Shown here piece by piece: positions 8,001 to 16,157 of a DNA stretch of 64,000 nt (the first letter of the stretch is position 1; every line of letters begins with the position of its first letter). Below the pieces are notes generated by a model, which ran no database searches, had not been told where the DNA came from, and saw nothing but the letters and a program-made list of their open reading frames with translations. The position numbers were made by a program, and so were the translations under genes. Source of the DNA: Mucilaginibacter aquariorum (GTDB lineage: Bacteria; Bacteroidota; Bacteroidia; Sphingobacteriales; Sphingobacteriaceae). The DNA lies in assembly GCF_024498135.1 (NCBI RefSeq), contig NZ_JANHOH010000001.1, positions 2,356,001-2,420,000 of the forward strand. The letters are read 5' to 3'.

Positions 8001-8491
8001 GATAACACGTAGTTTTTCGCCCAGAACTCATCCGGAAAATCATCATTAAACGCGGCGGGATGTTTTTCGGAAAAAAATGCGCCGACCAGTTTTAGCGCGC
8101 TTTCAGGTAAATGCGTTTCTAAATGCGGGAACAGCGTCCTTTCTTCAAACCGGATATGTTTGATCAGCAGTTCCGCGAAGGAAAGGTATTCGGCCGCGTT
8201 TTCATTTTCGTAATGATTCAAATGATCCAGCCGTGCGCCAAGCATGAGGTGTTCGGAAATTCCCTGACGGGTCAGGCTATCGTCCAGGCGGTTGAAAAGC
8301 AATGCCTCTTCCTCCTGGAAATGTTCCTTCAGGTGTCCTGCCCAAAAGAAATTGATATATTTTAAGATCTTATGAAGGGGAATATCTTTTCGTAAGCCTT
8401 CCTTGATCTTCCAGCAGAACAGCAGGCCGGCATGATGGTCGTGGGACAGGGCGATCATGTGTTTGTTGCGTTTAATAGGCTTGTTTTCCAT
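7997..8491 (-). CDS. Haemerythrin-domain protein
   Basis: The 164-residue four-helix protein has di-iron ligands in IALSHDHHAGLLF, in GHLKEHFQEEEALLF and in KHIRFEERTLFPHLE, the HxxxE/HxxxxE pattern of the haemerythrin HHE family. Such proteins bind O2, NO or act in iron-sulfur repair. Its place among globins and ferredoxins, with an ATGA overlap with the next ferredoxin, supports a role in O2/NO sensing or detoxification. C-terminal residues after 140 are not part of the core fold. Confidence 0.9.
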   Translation of the reverse strand: MENKPIKRNKHMIALSHDHHAGLLFCWKIKEGLRKDIPLHKILKYINFFWAGHLKEHFQEEEALLFNRLDDSLTRQGISEHLMLGARLDHLNHYENENAAEYLSFAELLIKHIRFEERTLFPHLETHLPESALKLVGAFFSEKHPAAFNDDFPDEFWAKNYVLS

Positions 8492-8500
8492 AGAACGGTT

Positions 8501-8776
8501 TTATAAAGCGGAATAAGTGATGACCGCGTCGCTTCCCATGACGATCAGTGCTTTGAAATCTTCGACGACCTTCAGGATATGTTCTTCGTGGGTGGCAATG
8601 CATTGATTTGAACCGGCGCATAATTCAAAAGTTTCGCCCTTATAGATGAGCAGCGCGTTGCCTGACTCCACCATGATAAAAGCATCGGAGGTGGCGAAAT
8701 GCCGGGACATATTGGTACCGGCCGGCAATTCTACTTTGATAATTCTGTATTGTTTGTTCTTAGTTAATTCTTCCAT
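8501..8776 (-). CDS. Small cupin-like protein
   Basis: The 91-residue protein starts MEELTKNKQYRIIKVELPAG, shown by position, and has cupin strands PAGTNMSRHFATSDAFIMVE, ALLIYKGETFELCAG and ATHEEHILKVVEDFKALIVM. I prefer the ATG at 8776 over one at 8821 because the latter would overlap the preceding membrane-protein gene by 62 bases and adds cysteine/lysine-rich residues unlike the family. It overlaps the upstream gene by 17 bases. Related to the second cupin of the operon. Confidence 0.78.
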   Translation of the reverse strand: MEELTKNKQYRIIKVELPAGTNMSRHFATSDAFIMVESGNALLIYKGETFELCAGSNQCIATHEEHILKVVEDFKALIVMGSDAVITYSAL

Positions 8777-9233
8777 GATATGACATTTTTTTTTCTGAAA
8801 ACAGCATTTTGCCGCTTTCAATACCGATCAGTAACAGTAGCGGCGCTTTGATCACTTCGAAAATGATATAGAACCAATGGGCGTTATGTTCGGTGACCTG
8901 GCGCCCGCGGATGATCTGATCGGCACCCTGGTCGAGGACCGGCAAAAGCCATTTGGTTTCAAGGACCAGGATAATTCCGGCCATGGTAATCAGATAAAAT
9001 CCCATGCGACTCGTTTTCCTGAAAATGCAAGTGGTCACAAGGATCAAAAAAAAGGTCCATTCCCAAAGGTTCAGCGCCTTAAATATGATCTTACCGACTT
9101 GCAGGCCTTCAGCTATGCCGAGGCCGGGCGCGGTAAATTTTAAAGGCGCCTCCATAAAACTTATAGCCATAAAGAATCCTAACCAAAAAATGGCTGTGAT
9201 ACTTCTCAGCGATAGTGCGAAACCGTCATTCAT
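8760..9233 (-). CDS. Four-helix inner-membrane protein of unknown function
   Basis: The 157-residue protein has four hydrophobic segments: about residues 10-28, 50-68, 76-95 and 118-140. The motif FMEAPLKFTAPGL followed by GKIIFKALNLWEW resembles DUF4149-like small membrane proteins. It sits six bases after the second truncated haemoglobin, within the oxidase/globin operon. A role in the membrane arm of the pathway is a guess from context only. Confidence 0.75.
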   Translation of the reverse strand: MNDGFALSLRSITAIFWLGFFMAISFMEAPLKFTAPGLGIAEGLQVGKIIFKALNLWEWTFFLILVTTCIFRKTSRMGFYLITMAGIILVLETKWLLPVLDQGADQIIRGRQVTEHNAHWFYIIFEVIKAPLLLLIGIESGKMLFSEKKMSYHGRIN

Positions 9234-9238
9234 GGCTT

Positions 9239-9607
9239 TTACGGGTTAATATTTTTTACCGCCTTCATAATACGGGCGATGCTGTTGGCTCGTTTTTTTG
9301 CATTTTCCGCGATCTGACCTTGGAAAAGGTCGTCTACGGTTCCATGGAAAAGTAAGAGCCAACGGTCGAAATGTTCTTTCGTCAGCGCCAGCGGCAAGTG
9401 CTTGGTCAGCGGATCATCACTGAACTTTTTAGTATAAAGCAGTAAGGTTGACCAGAAGTCGGTCATTCGTTCCAGGTGATGGTCCCATTGGTCGCCAATG
9501 ACGATTTCAAAGACCGGTGCCAGTAATTCATCCTGCCGTACCTTACCATAAAAAGTATTGACCAGGTTCCTTATATCTGCTTCATTATTGATGTCTTGAT
9601 TTTCCAT
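9239..9607 (-). CDS. Group III truncated haemoglobin (second copy)
   Basis: The 122-residue protein has the trHbP pattern: LVNTFYGKVRQDELLAPVF, then HHLERMTDFWSTLLLY and HLPLALTKEHFDRWLLLFHG. The proximal histidine is in KEHFDRW. It follows the first truncated haemoglobin by 6 bases and is divergent from it, so the pair is an old duplication or two different globins. Group III globins bind O2 and NO; their exact role is not fixed. Confidence 0.92.
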   Translation of the reverse strand: MENQDINNEADIRNLVNTFYGKVRQDELLAPVFEIVIGDQWDHHLERMTDFWSTLLLYTKKFSDDPLTKHLPLALTKEHFDRWLLLFHGTVDDLFQGQIAENAKKRANSIARIMKAVKNINP

Positions 9608-9613
9608 TTTGTA

Positions 9614-10000
9614 TCATACGATTACGCGGTCACTATTGCCGTTGAGCTGCTGCAAACGGATTAAAAACATACTGGCCATCAGTTCGGCGCGCTTCTTTGC
9701 ATCCTCGGCAACGTCGCCTTCAAACCGCTCATTGATGGTACCGTAAAATAGTCCCAGCCAGCGCTCAAAATGCGCTTGCCCGATCTTTAATGGTGCATGT
9801 TTGGCAAAAGGGTTACCCCGAAAGCCGGGCACGCCGAAAAGCGCGGCATTCCAGAAAGCATACATCTTCTGCAGATGTGGTTCCCAGTCAGCGATCGCTT
9901 CCATAAAGACCGGTCCGATCAGCCCGTCGGTTTGCACCCGGCTATAAAATTCATCGACAAATACCTTGATGTCTTCGACGTCTTCGATTTTCTTTTTCAT
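9614..10000 (-). CDS. Group III truncated haemoglobin (first copy)
   Basis: The 128-residue protein has FVDEFYSRVQTDGLIGPVF, HLQKMYAFWNAALFGVPGF and HAPLKIGQAHFERWLGLFYG, the classic group III globin pattern with proximal histidine in AHFERW. I take the ATG at 10000 (MKKKIEDVED), which overlaps the stop of the upstream gene as ATGA (9997-10000), rather than an in-frame start 81 bases upstream inside that gene. It is translationally coupled to the Ig-like protein upstream. Confidence 0.93.
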   Translation of the reverse strand: MKKKIEDVEDIKVFVDEFYSRVQTDGLIGPVFMEAIADWEPHLQKMYAFWNAALFGVPGFRGNPFAKHAPLKIGQAHFERWLGLFYGTINERFEGDVAEDAKKRAELMASMFLIRLQQLNGNSDRVIV

Positions 10001-10410
10001 TTGAACAACGGAGTTTGACCAGAAGTGATATGGTAATAAACCGCCCATGCGGTAAAAGCAATTAACAGGATAATGATCCAAAAGGGAATACTCTGCGGCG
10101 TTTCGCTCCCCTGCAGCATAAAGGTTTTCTGGTCACCCTTGCCATAGGCATTGATCATCAACGGGATCACGCCATCCACTACTTCATCTTTACCGATGCC
10201 TTCAACGGCGATGGCAGGGCCATTTCGCACGATGAACGGAATGGTTTTAAGTCCTTCTTTTCCCTTATGATCTTTGCTCACCACCCTAAGCGTATGTTTG
10301 CCGTCTGCCAGCTTCTTGGTATCCAGGTCAAAGGAAACGGGCGCCGGGAAAGTGCCGATGGGCTGGGGGTCATCGTCAATGAACAGCGTTACAAAGCTTT
10401 TGTCTTCCAT
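9997..10410 (-). CDS. Ig-like domain protein with C-terminal membrane anchor
   Basis: The 137-residue protein starts without a signal peptide and has a beta-rich N-terminal domain with FVTLFIDDDPQPIGTFPAP and KLADGKHTLRVVSKDHKGKEG, similar to Ig-like/Big repeats. The C-terminus holds one helix, SIPFWIIILLIAFTAWAVYY. It therefore looks tail-anchored, with the domain's side of the membrane unclear. It is part of the cbb3 operon and may be an extra oxidase subunit, comparable in position to CcoH/CcoQ. No direct homology to those is visible. Confidence 0.7.
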   Translation of the reverse strand: MEDKSFVTLFIDDDPQPIGTFPAPVSFDLDTKKLADGKHTLRVVSKDHKGKEGLKTIPFIVRNGPAIAVEGIGKDEVVDGVIPLMINAYGKGDQKTFMLQGSETPQSIPFWIIILLIAFTAWAVYYHITSGQTPLFK

Positions 10411-10413
10411 TGC

Positions 10414-10692
10414 TTAGGGATTTAAAATGATATTTTTAATATTTTCATGACTTTTCTCCCTGGGCCTGGCTAGGCACTTGACCATCGCGTAAAAGGAATA
10501 CACTGTGATGATCACCATAAGGCTTACCACGGCATAGTCCCAATTGCTGGACGGTCCGGCACCGTGAGTGATCCCTTGCAGAAATTTGGGCTGCTGCGCC
10601 TTACAGGCATCACAGGCCATGGCGGTGGAATGTGCTCCAAAAATGGCTACTGCCAGCAATAATGTGTTTAAATAAAATGGGTGCTTTTTCAT
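10414..10692 (-). CDS. Exported small membrane protein with a CDAC motif
   Basis: The 92-residue protein has an N-terminal signal sequence ending at TAMA, followed by CDACKAQQPK, and then one membrane helix (YAVVSLMVIITVYSFYAMV). The CxxC could bind copper, haem or act in thiol chemistry, which would fit assembly of a haem-copper oxidase. It starts 2 bases after ccoO ends. The family is not known to me. Confidence 0.7.
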   Translation of the reverse strand: MKKHPFYLNTLLLAVAIFGAHSTAMACDACKAQQPKFLQGITHGAGPSSNWDYAVVSLMVIITVYSFYAMVKCLARPREKSHENIKNIILNP

Positions 10693-10694
10693 AT

Positions 10695-11717
10695 CTATTT
10701 GGCTACAGGCCCTGATTTGACCTGGTTAAATAATTCTTTTATTTCCGTCAGCGTAACCTTTCTGCCATTATTACCCCAGCTCGTGCGCTCATGGTTCATG
10801 ATGGCGGCAACCTCTTCCGGCTTCAGATTGTTGTTGGTTCCAACAGCAGGCATTACCCCAAAGCCCTCGCTTGCCCTTCCGTTGTAACCCTTCATGATAA
10901 TGGTCAGTTGTACTTTGGGATCTTTGTCCAGGACGATCGGGCTACCCTTGAGGGCGGGAAAGGCCCCTTTCAGTCCCTCTCCGTTCTCCTGGTGGCAACT
11001 CTGACAATTAGCGGCATATAATACCGCACCGTCTAACTCCGTATTCAGCTTGCTGGTCGTGCCGGCCAATGCGGGTTTCACCTCTTTTCCATATAAAAAA
11101 AGCGGACTCGGCTTACCGTCCGGCAATTTTAACTGCTTAAATGATTTAAGATAAGCGACAAGTGCTAATGCGCCTTTGGTAGCGATGATCTTGCCGGTAA
11201 CGCCCTGTCTGAATTCGTCAGGCACATTCACCACCACGTCTTCGGGAAATGCATACTCTTTTACATCGAACAACCAGGAATAGGCCGGCATGATCGATTG
11301 GGCGACCACTGACCTCGGGTTATACAAATGCAGCAGGTGCCAATCCTCGCTCGGCTGGCGGTTACCGATATTCATGAGGTCGGGGCCCGTACGTTCCGAG
11401 CCCATCAGATTGGCTGTATTGCGCCATACGTCCGTCCGAACGTTGCGCGCGTAATCAGCGGCAATGCTTGGGCGCGTGCCCCACATTTTGTCCATGTCGA
11501 CGTTACGTACCTGCTGGGTATGACAGGCGATGCAACCTTCTCTGATAAAGATACCTTTACCTGCCACTTCTTCACTGGTCAATGGTTTACTTTCCGGAAG
11601 CGGCGCGTTATTATTTTGCGAATCCAACGCCGGGAACACCGCGGCAAACATCGTCAGCCCGATGAATAGGAAAATGGCTGCACCAAAGAGTCTTTTATGA
11701 TTGTTATAAATATCCAT
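10695..11717 (-). CDS. ccoO: cbb3-type oxidase subunit II (CcoO) fused to a second cytochrome c domain
   Basis: Residues 1-205 are CcoO-like: an N-terminal helix, EGCIACHTQQVRNVDMDKMW (c-type haem site), MGSERTGPDLMNIGNR and SIMPAYSWLF with the axial methionine. Residues 210-340 add a second cytochrome c with NCQSCHQENGEGLKGAFPAL and VMPAVGTNN. Ordinary CcoO has one haem, so this is a CcoO-CcoP-like fusion that could replace CcoP. It passes electrons to CcoN in the cytoplasmic membrane. The gene starts 3 bases after ccoN. Confidence 0.93.
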   Translation of the reverse strand: MDIYNNHKRLFGAAIFLFIGLTMFAAVFPALDSQNNNAPLPESKPLTSEEVAGKGIFIREGCIACHTQQVRNVDMDKMWGTRPSIAADYARNVRTDVWRNTANLMGSERTGPDLMNIGNRQPSEDWHLLHLYNPRSVVAQSIMPAYSWLFDVKEYAFPEDVVVNVPDEFRQGVTGKIIATKGALALVAYLKSFKQLKLPDGKPSPLFLYGKEVKPALAGTTSKLNTELDGAVLYAANCQSCHQENGEGLKGAFPALKGSPIVLDKDPKVQLTIIMKGYNGRASEGFGVMPAVGTNNNLKPEEVAAIMNHERTSWGNNGRKVTLTEIKELFNQVKSGPVAK

Positions 11718-11720
11718 TGC

Positions 11721-13880
11721 TTATTGGTTGATGGGGTTAACGGGTAATTTTTCCAACTCGGCAAATACGGCTTTTTGCAGATCGCCTTGTGTTTTGCTTG
11801 CAATCATATAGTACAGGTTATAGGCAAAAATGAGGTGCGCCGCCCACATCAAAGTGCCGCCGATGGCCCGCCACAGCCAGTATGGCGCCATCAAAACCAC
11901 CGAATCAATAAAGGGCTTGCCTTCCAGCCACGCCATTCCTTTCAAGGTGCCCCCGATCATCAGCGGGATCGTATAAAATAATAGGCCCAGCAGTGCCATC
12001 CAAAAGTGCGCGCCCACCCAGGCCTGTTTTGGTTCCTTACCGGTCAGGCGGGGAACCAGCGTATAAATGGCTGCCCATAACATAAAGGCGATAATCCCGT
12101 ACATCGTCAGGTGAGAATGCGCTGTCGTAAAATCGGTGAAGTGCCAGTACAGGTTGGCGGAGCGAAAGGCCTCGGCCGTTCCCTGGAAGGATCCGGTAAA
12201 GTAAAAGATGATGCCTACCAGGTAAAACGGCAGCGTGTAGCTGGAACCGATCTTATGAAAGTTGCCGCGAAAGGTCATCAGAAAATTCGTGGTACCGGCA
12301 AACACCGGGATCAGCATGCCCATACTGCCGATGATCGCTACCGTTTGCAGCCACCATGGGATCGCGCTGAAAATAAAATGATGCGTCCCGATCAGGGTAT
12401 AGAACAGTATCTGTGTCCAGAAAGCCAGGATGCCCAGGCTATAGGAATAAATAGGGGTATTAAGTTGCTGCGGCAAAAAATAATAGATCAGCCCGAGGTT
12501 AAAGAGCATGAACCACATGCCGACGCCCTGGTGCATATAATAGCCCTGTGCGATACTTTCACCCAGGCCATTTTGCCAGAAAGGCAAATAGCCAACCAGG
12601 GCAATGACGATGGTAAACATGACCGCTGATACAATGTACCAGTTGGAAATATAGATTTCTTTGGTTTTGCGGCGAGCGATCGTTTGCAGGTAATTGACCA
12701 GCGTAATAACCAGTCCGATGGCAAACAGCAACATGATGGGCCAGATATATTCCCGGTATTCACCACCGCCGTTATTGATTCCCGCCATCAGCGATAAACT
12801 GCCCGCAAGTACCGACGCATTGATCAGCACCAGTCCGTACCAGCCCCGTTTCAGGCTGGCAACAACCGTGTTGCTAACTGTGGAAACGACATAATACCCC
12901 AGCCCGATCATAGCCAGTGAGGACCAGCCCCAAAATACCATATTGGTATGTACCGGCCTTAATCGTCCAAAACTAAGCCAGCTGACATGATCGGCATCCG
13001 GGGCAACAAATTTTATGCCCAGGTATTCCCCGACACTTGTGCCTAACACCAGCCAGAAAGTAGCCGTACCAAGGTACCATAAAATCAGTTTGGCTAGCGT
13101 CGGGTCAATATCGGGTCTTTTGACCGCTTTCTTTTTTGGTGCAATAAACCGGGGCGAATCTACTTCCGCGATATGATGCAATAAACCTCTTTTGTCTTCG
13201 GGCGCCTGTACGCCGGATAATTCTGTATCGCTCAACCGAAACCTGAGTGCCTGTCGACGTTTGGTCAGTTCTTGTGTTAATTCTTCCCCGGCTAACTCAT
13301 CAATAGACCGCGCTAGTTTTTGCGCATTTTTTCTGATCTGAGAAGTTCGCACCTTTCTGACGAGATGGCTCACCTTAACAGCAACAATATAAATAGCAAT
13401 AAGGATAGGGATAAGGATCAGCGTCACCGTAATCAATACGCCGGGATTGGTCCAGACATTGCCGGAAGCTTCACCGGACTGTGCGAACGCTGTTAAGCCG
13501 GAAGAAAGAAAAAGGAACAGTAAAAATGGCTTCTTCCAGGTTGCCCCTTTACCTTGATTACCCTGCTGTCCCTGACGGGTACCTCGTCTTTTGATCAGCA
13601 AGTCCAGCTGTTGCTCGTCAAAGTCCTGCAAATGCCTGCTGATCCATGATTCGGCATTTTCGTCAGCGCGGTCAGCCAGCTTTTCCAGGTGGTTGCTATT
13701 TCCAAAAAGCCACAGGGCTAATCCTGCCATTGTTATCAAAAACACCACGACCAAAAACACGATGAGCGCTGATTCGCTGCCAGGTGCTTCAACAGCCGTC
13801 GGGCCGGGCACTTTAGTCTCCCCGAGAACCGGGTAGGCCATCATTTGGAGACTTGCTAAAAAAAACAGGGATCTTTTCAT
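11721..13880 (-). CDS. ccoN: cbb3-type cytochrome oxidase subunit I with long N-terminal extension
   Basis: The last ~460 of 719 residues are a haem-copper oxidase: low-spin haem histidine in RPVHTNMVFWGW, CuB ligands in MHQGVGMWF and GTHHFIF, the active-site tyrosine candidate in PIYSYSLGILAFW, and TTAHSHLTMYGI. The two glutamates of NO reductase after the first CuB histidine are replaced (G and M), which argues for oxidase. The first ~250 residues hold two successive [signal-like hydrophobic segment, TM helix, charged helix] units (about 1-105 and 110-215), not found in ordinary CcoN. It is the main subunit of an operon that includes globins and ferredoxins. Confidence 0.93.
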   Translation of the reverse strand: MKRSLFFLASLQMMAYPVLGETKVPGPTAVEAPGSESALIVFLVVVFLITMAGLALWLFGNSNHLEKLADRADENAESWISRHLQDFDEQQLDLLIKRRGTRQGQQGNQGKGATWKKPFLLFLFLSSGLTAFAQSGEASGNVWTNPGVLITVTLILIPILIAIYIVAVKVSHLVRKVRTSQIRKNAQKLARSIDELAGEELTQELTKRRQALRFRLSDTELSGVQAPEDKRGLLHHIAEVDSPRFIAPKKKAVKRPDIDPTLAKLILWYLGTATFWLVLGTSVGEYLGIKFVAPDADHVSWLSFGRLRPVHTNMVFWGWSSLAMIGLGYYVVSTVSNTVVASLKRGWYGLVLINASVLAGSLSLMAGINNGGGEYREYIWPIMLLFAIGLVITLVNYLQTIARRKTKEIYISNWYIVSAVMFTIVIALVGYLPFWQNGLGESIAQGYYMHQGVGMWFMLFNLGLIYYFLPQQLNTPIYSYSLGILAFWTQILFYTLIGTHHFIFSAIPWWLQTVAIIGSMGMLIPVFAGTTNFLMTFRGNFHKIGSSYTLPFYLVGIIFYFTGSFQGTAEAFRSANLYWHFTDFTTAHSHLTMYGIIAFMLWAAIYTLVPRLTGKEPKQAWVGAHFWMALLGLLFYTIPLMIGGTLKGMAWLEGKPFIDSVVLMAPYWLWRAIGGTLMWAAHLIFAYNLYYMIASKTQGDLQKAVFAELEKLPVNPINQ

Positions 13881-13883
13881 TTT

Positions 13884-13905
13884 AATATATTAATACCTTT
13901 TTATC
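13884..13905 (-). promoter_or_regulatory. 22-bp leader element identical to that before hmp
   Basis: On the minus strand this stretch is identical over 22 bases to 3768-3789. It ends 3 bases before the ccoN start and lies in the 44-base gap after the Rrf2 gene. It has an RNA- or DNA-level regulatory role by inference. Confidence 0.6.
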
Positions 13906-13924
13906 TTTTATGTGGCTAAATTTT

Positions 13925-14362
13925 TTATTTTTTTAAAGCGGTAATCCCGGAAATAAGATCAGTATTAAATTCGCCGATACTCGTAGCATTAAGCATCCGG
14001 TGGAGCTCGTTTCGGATCGTCTTAAATTCATGGTGTAAAGGGCAGGGATTTATTTCAGAACACTGTTTTAGCCCGAGTGCGCAACCTGTAAAGATCCCGT
14101 TCCCATCTACGGCCTCAACCACGTCGCTAATAGGCCGCTGAAGAACAGATTCATCCGTATAAAAGCCGCCGTTTGGTCCTTTTACAGATTGAACAATTCC
14201 CCGTCTGCTCAGGTCCTGCAAAACCTTTGCCAGGAAATGTTCAGGTGAGCCTATGCCTTCTGCAATCTCCTTGATGCCGACGCGGCCACCCCCGGCGGTT
14301 TTGTGCGCAACGAAGAAAACTGCCCGCAGTGCATATTCACACGTTTTTGAAAATATTCCCAT
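13925..14362 (-). CDS. Rrf2 family Fe-S regulator
   Basis: The 145-residue protein starts MGIFSKTCEYALRAVFFVAH and has the winged helix FLAKVLQDLSRRGIVQSVKG, the Rrf2 wing GPNGGFY, and three cysteines in FTGCALGLKQCSEINPCPLH that would hold an Fe-S cluster, as in NsrR/IscR/RsrR types. I use the ATG at 14362; an upstream TTG is unlikely. It is the first gene of the ccoN operon (44-base gap) and likely controls it in response to NO, O2 or redox state. Confidence 0.92.
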   Translation of the reverse strand: MGIFSKTCEYALRAVFFVAHKTAGGGRVGIKEIAEGIGSPEHFLAKVLQDLSRRGIVQSVKGPNGGFYTDESVLQRPISDVVEAVDGNGIFTGCALGLKQCSEINPCPLHHEFKTIRNELHRMLNATSIGEFNTDLISGITALKK

Positions 14363-14382
14363 ACTGAACAAAGGTACAGTAA

Positions 14383-14424
14383 TATTTAAATAATAAAAGA
14401 GTTTCTTATCTTTATTTAAATAAT
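14383..14424. promoter_or_regulatory. Twin 12-bp operator in the Rrf2/monooxygenase divergent region
   Basis: TATTTAAATAAT occurs exactly at 14383-14394 and 14413-14424, with starts 30 bp apart, and each holds the palindrome TATTTAAATA. The minus-strand promoter TACCTTTG of rrf2 lies next to it, directly before the gene. This layout is that of an autoregulatory operator. Confidence 0.6.
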
Positions 14425-14469
14425 TCTTGCATCTTTTTTATAAGAATAGCCGTTCTTACTTACTTGGTC

Positions 14470-14477
14470 TACCTTTG
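14470..14477 (+). promoter_or_regulatory. -7 element of the FAD monooxygenase gene
   Basis: TACCTTTG matches TAnnTTTG, 34 bases before the ATG at 14512. The same octamer serves the divergent rrf2 gene, with the twin operator between the two. Confidence 0.55.
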
Positions 14478-14511
14478 GCTTATGGGAGTACGATAAGCTC
14501 ATGGCAATAAT

Positions 14512-16059
14512 ATGAAGACGGATATAATTATAATCGGCGCGGGCCCAACTGGATTAATGGCAGCATGTCAATTGGCACGTTACGGGGTTAATTTTATTAT
14601 TGTAGATAGAAAATCACAACCAACAGCAGAATCCAGAGCTATGCTGATTACCGCGCGGAGCCTTGAAATCTATCAACAAATGGGGGTTTCTCAAACGGTT
14701 ATTGAACAAGGGAAATACATCCAAAATCTTTCAATTTTTATCAATGGGAAAGAAAAAGTCGCTTTCGCCATTGGTAAAGCAGGAGAAGGACTAACCGATT
14801 TTCCGGATATGCAAGTCTTTGAACAATCGCGTAACGAGGAACTTTTAAATGGGGTATTAATAGAACAGGACCATCCTGTTTGGTGGAATACGGAATTTAT
14901 CAGCTTACACCAGCAAAGCGACCATGTAACTGTTCAACTGAAAAGGAATGGTACAAACGAAGCGATAACGATCAATGCGAAATATCTTATAGCTTGTGAC
15001 GGGGCTAAGAGTAAAGTCCGGCATTTATTAAACTGCAAATTTGAAGGTGGCACGTATGAGAGTAGATTCTTTGTAGCCGACACGAGGATCAAATGGACGC
15101 AACCGCCTAACCAGGTAATTGCCGCTCCTTCCAAAATAAATTTCTGCGCGTTTTTTCCAATGTATGGAGATGATAATTATAGGGTATTGGGAACTATTCC
15201 CAAATGCTTTAAAAACAAGGAAGACTTCTCGTTTAAAGACCTGGAAACCCTCATTAAAACAACTACGCAAATTCCACTTTCGTTTGAAAACGTAAATTGG
15301 TTTGCTACCTACCAATTGCATTGTCGGTGCACGGATAGGTTTAAAGCTGGGCGATGTTTTTTAGCTGGTGACGCAGCTCATATCCATAGTCCGGCAGGAG
15401 GACAAGGAATGAATACAGGCTTACAGGATGCTTATAACTTATCCTGGAAACTCGCTATGGTACTTCAAAATAATGCGGGAGAAAAACTTTTGGATAGTTA
15501 CCATTTAGAACGGTATCCCTTCGCGAGATGGCTGCTCAAATTTACTGACAGGATTTTTGCATTGATGACCAGCAGTAATTGGATAATCTCATGGTTGCGT
15601 ACCAATTTAGCACCTTTATTGATCAACAAATTGGTCAATAAAAGGGCTACGGGTGTTAAGCTTTTTAAAATGTTTTCTCAGATATGGTACGCTTACAGAA
15701 CCAGCCCATTATCTCTACACACGTCTAAACAAAAGCTGCAATTTAAAGCAGGAGACAGATTTCCTTATGTGCTGACCTTAATTGACAATAAACTACAAAG
15801 CTGCTACCATCTGCTGACAGAACCCAAATTTCATTTAGTAATTATTGGCCAAGAGGTTAACGCTGAAGAGAACAATTTAAACTTGTCAGAATTGAAGTCC
15901 ATAATTAAAGTTATATATCTCACGTCATCAAAGGAATGGGAATCGCTTGGTATAAAGCAGAGACTTTACATTTTGGTAAGGCCCGACAGTTACATGGCCA
16001 TGGTAAGTGACCACCTTGATCAAAAGATAATTCAAGGTTATTTTGACAGGCTATTTTAA
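14512..16059 (+). CDS. FAD-dependent aromatic-ring/antibiotic monooxygenase
   Basis: The 515-residue protein has IIIGAGPTGLMAACQLARYG (Rossmann FAD site), the DG motif in LIACDGAKSKVR and RCFLAGDAAHIHSPAGGQGM, marks of class A flavin monooxygenases (PheA/TfdB/Rox-type). A C-terminal thioredoxin-like domain starts near residue 400. It hydroxylates an aromatic substrate with NAD(P)H and O2; the substrate is unknown, but rifampicin- or polyketide-like compounds are possible. It is more A/T-rich than its neighbours, which hints at recent acquisition. It is divergent from rrf2, with shared control likely. Confidence 0.9.
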   Translation: MKTDIIIIGAGPTGLMAACQLARYGVNFIIVDRKSQPTAESRAMLITARSLEIYQQMGVSQTVIEQGKYIQNLSIFINGKEKVAFAIGKAGEGLTDFPDMQVFEQSRNEELLNGVLIEQDHPVWWNTEFISLHQQSDHVTVQLKRNGTNEAITINAKYLIACDGAKSKVRHLLNCKFEGGTYESRFFVADTRIKWTQPPNQVIAAPSKINFCAFFPMYGDDNYRVLGTIPKCFKNKEDFSFKDLETLIKTTTQIPLSFENVNWFATYQLHCRCTDRFKAGRCFLAGDAAHIHSPAGGQGMNTGLQDAYNLSWKLAMVLQNNAGEKLLDSYHLERYPFARWLLKFTDRIFALMTSSNWIISWLRTNLAPLLINKLVNKRATGVKLFKMFSQIWYAYRTSPLSLHTSKQKLQFKAGDRFPYVLTLIDNKLQSCYHLLTEPKFHLVIIGQEVNAEENNLNLSELKSIIKVIYLTSSKEWESLGIKQRLYILVRPDSYMAMVSDHLDQKIIQGYFDRLF

Positions 16060-16157
16060 ATTCATTATGGTTCAGATCTTTACTTGCCGTTTGCGCTAAT
16101 TCGTATAACTTTAGATATTATCCGGTAATTGATCCAGCGTGTCAAATCTTAATAATA

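Noticed and set aside
12111-12629. 172-codon plus-strand frame
   Set aside because: Antisense shadow of ccoN, which has complete oxidase motifs on the other strand.
11721-13880. Reading the oxidase subunit as a nitric oxide reductase because of the globin/NO context
   Set aside because: The glutamates that follow the first CuB histidine in NorB are absent, the oxidase tyrosine motif is present and a CcoO subunit follows.
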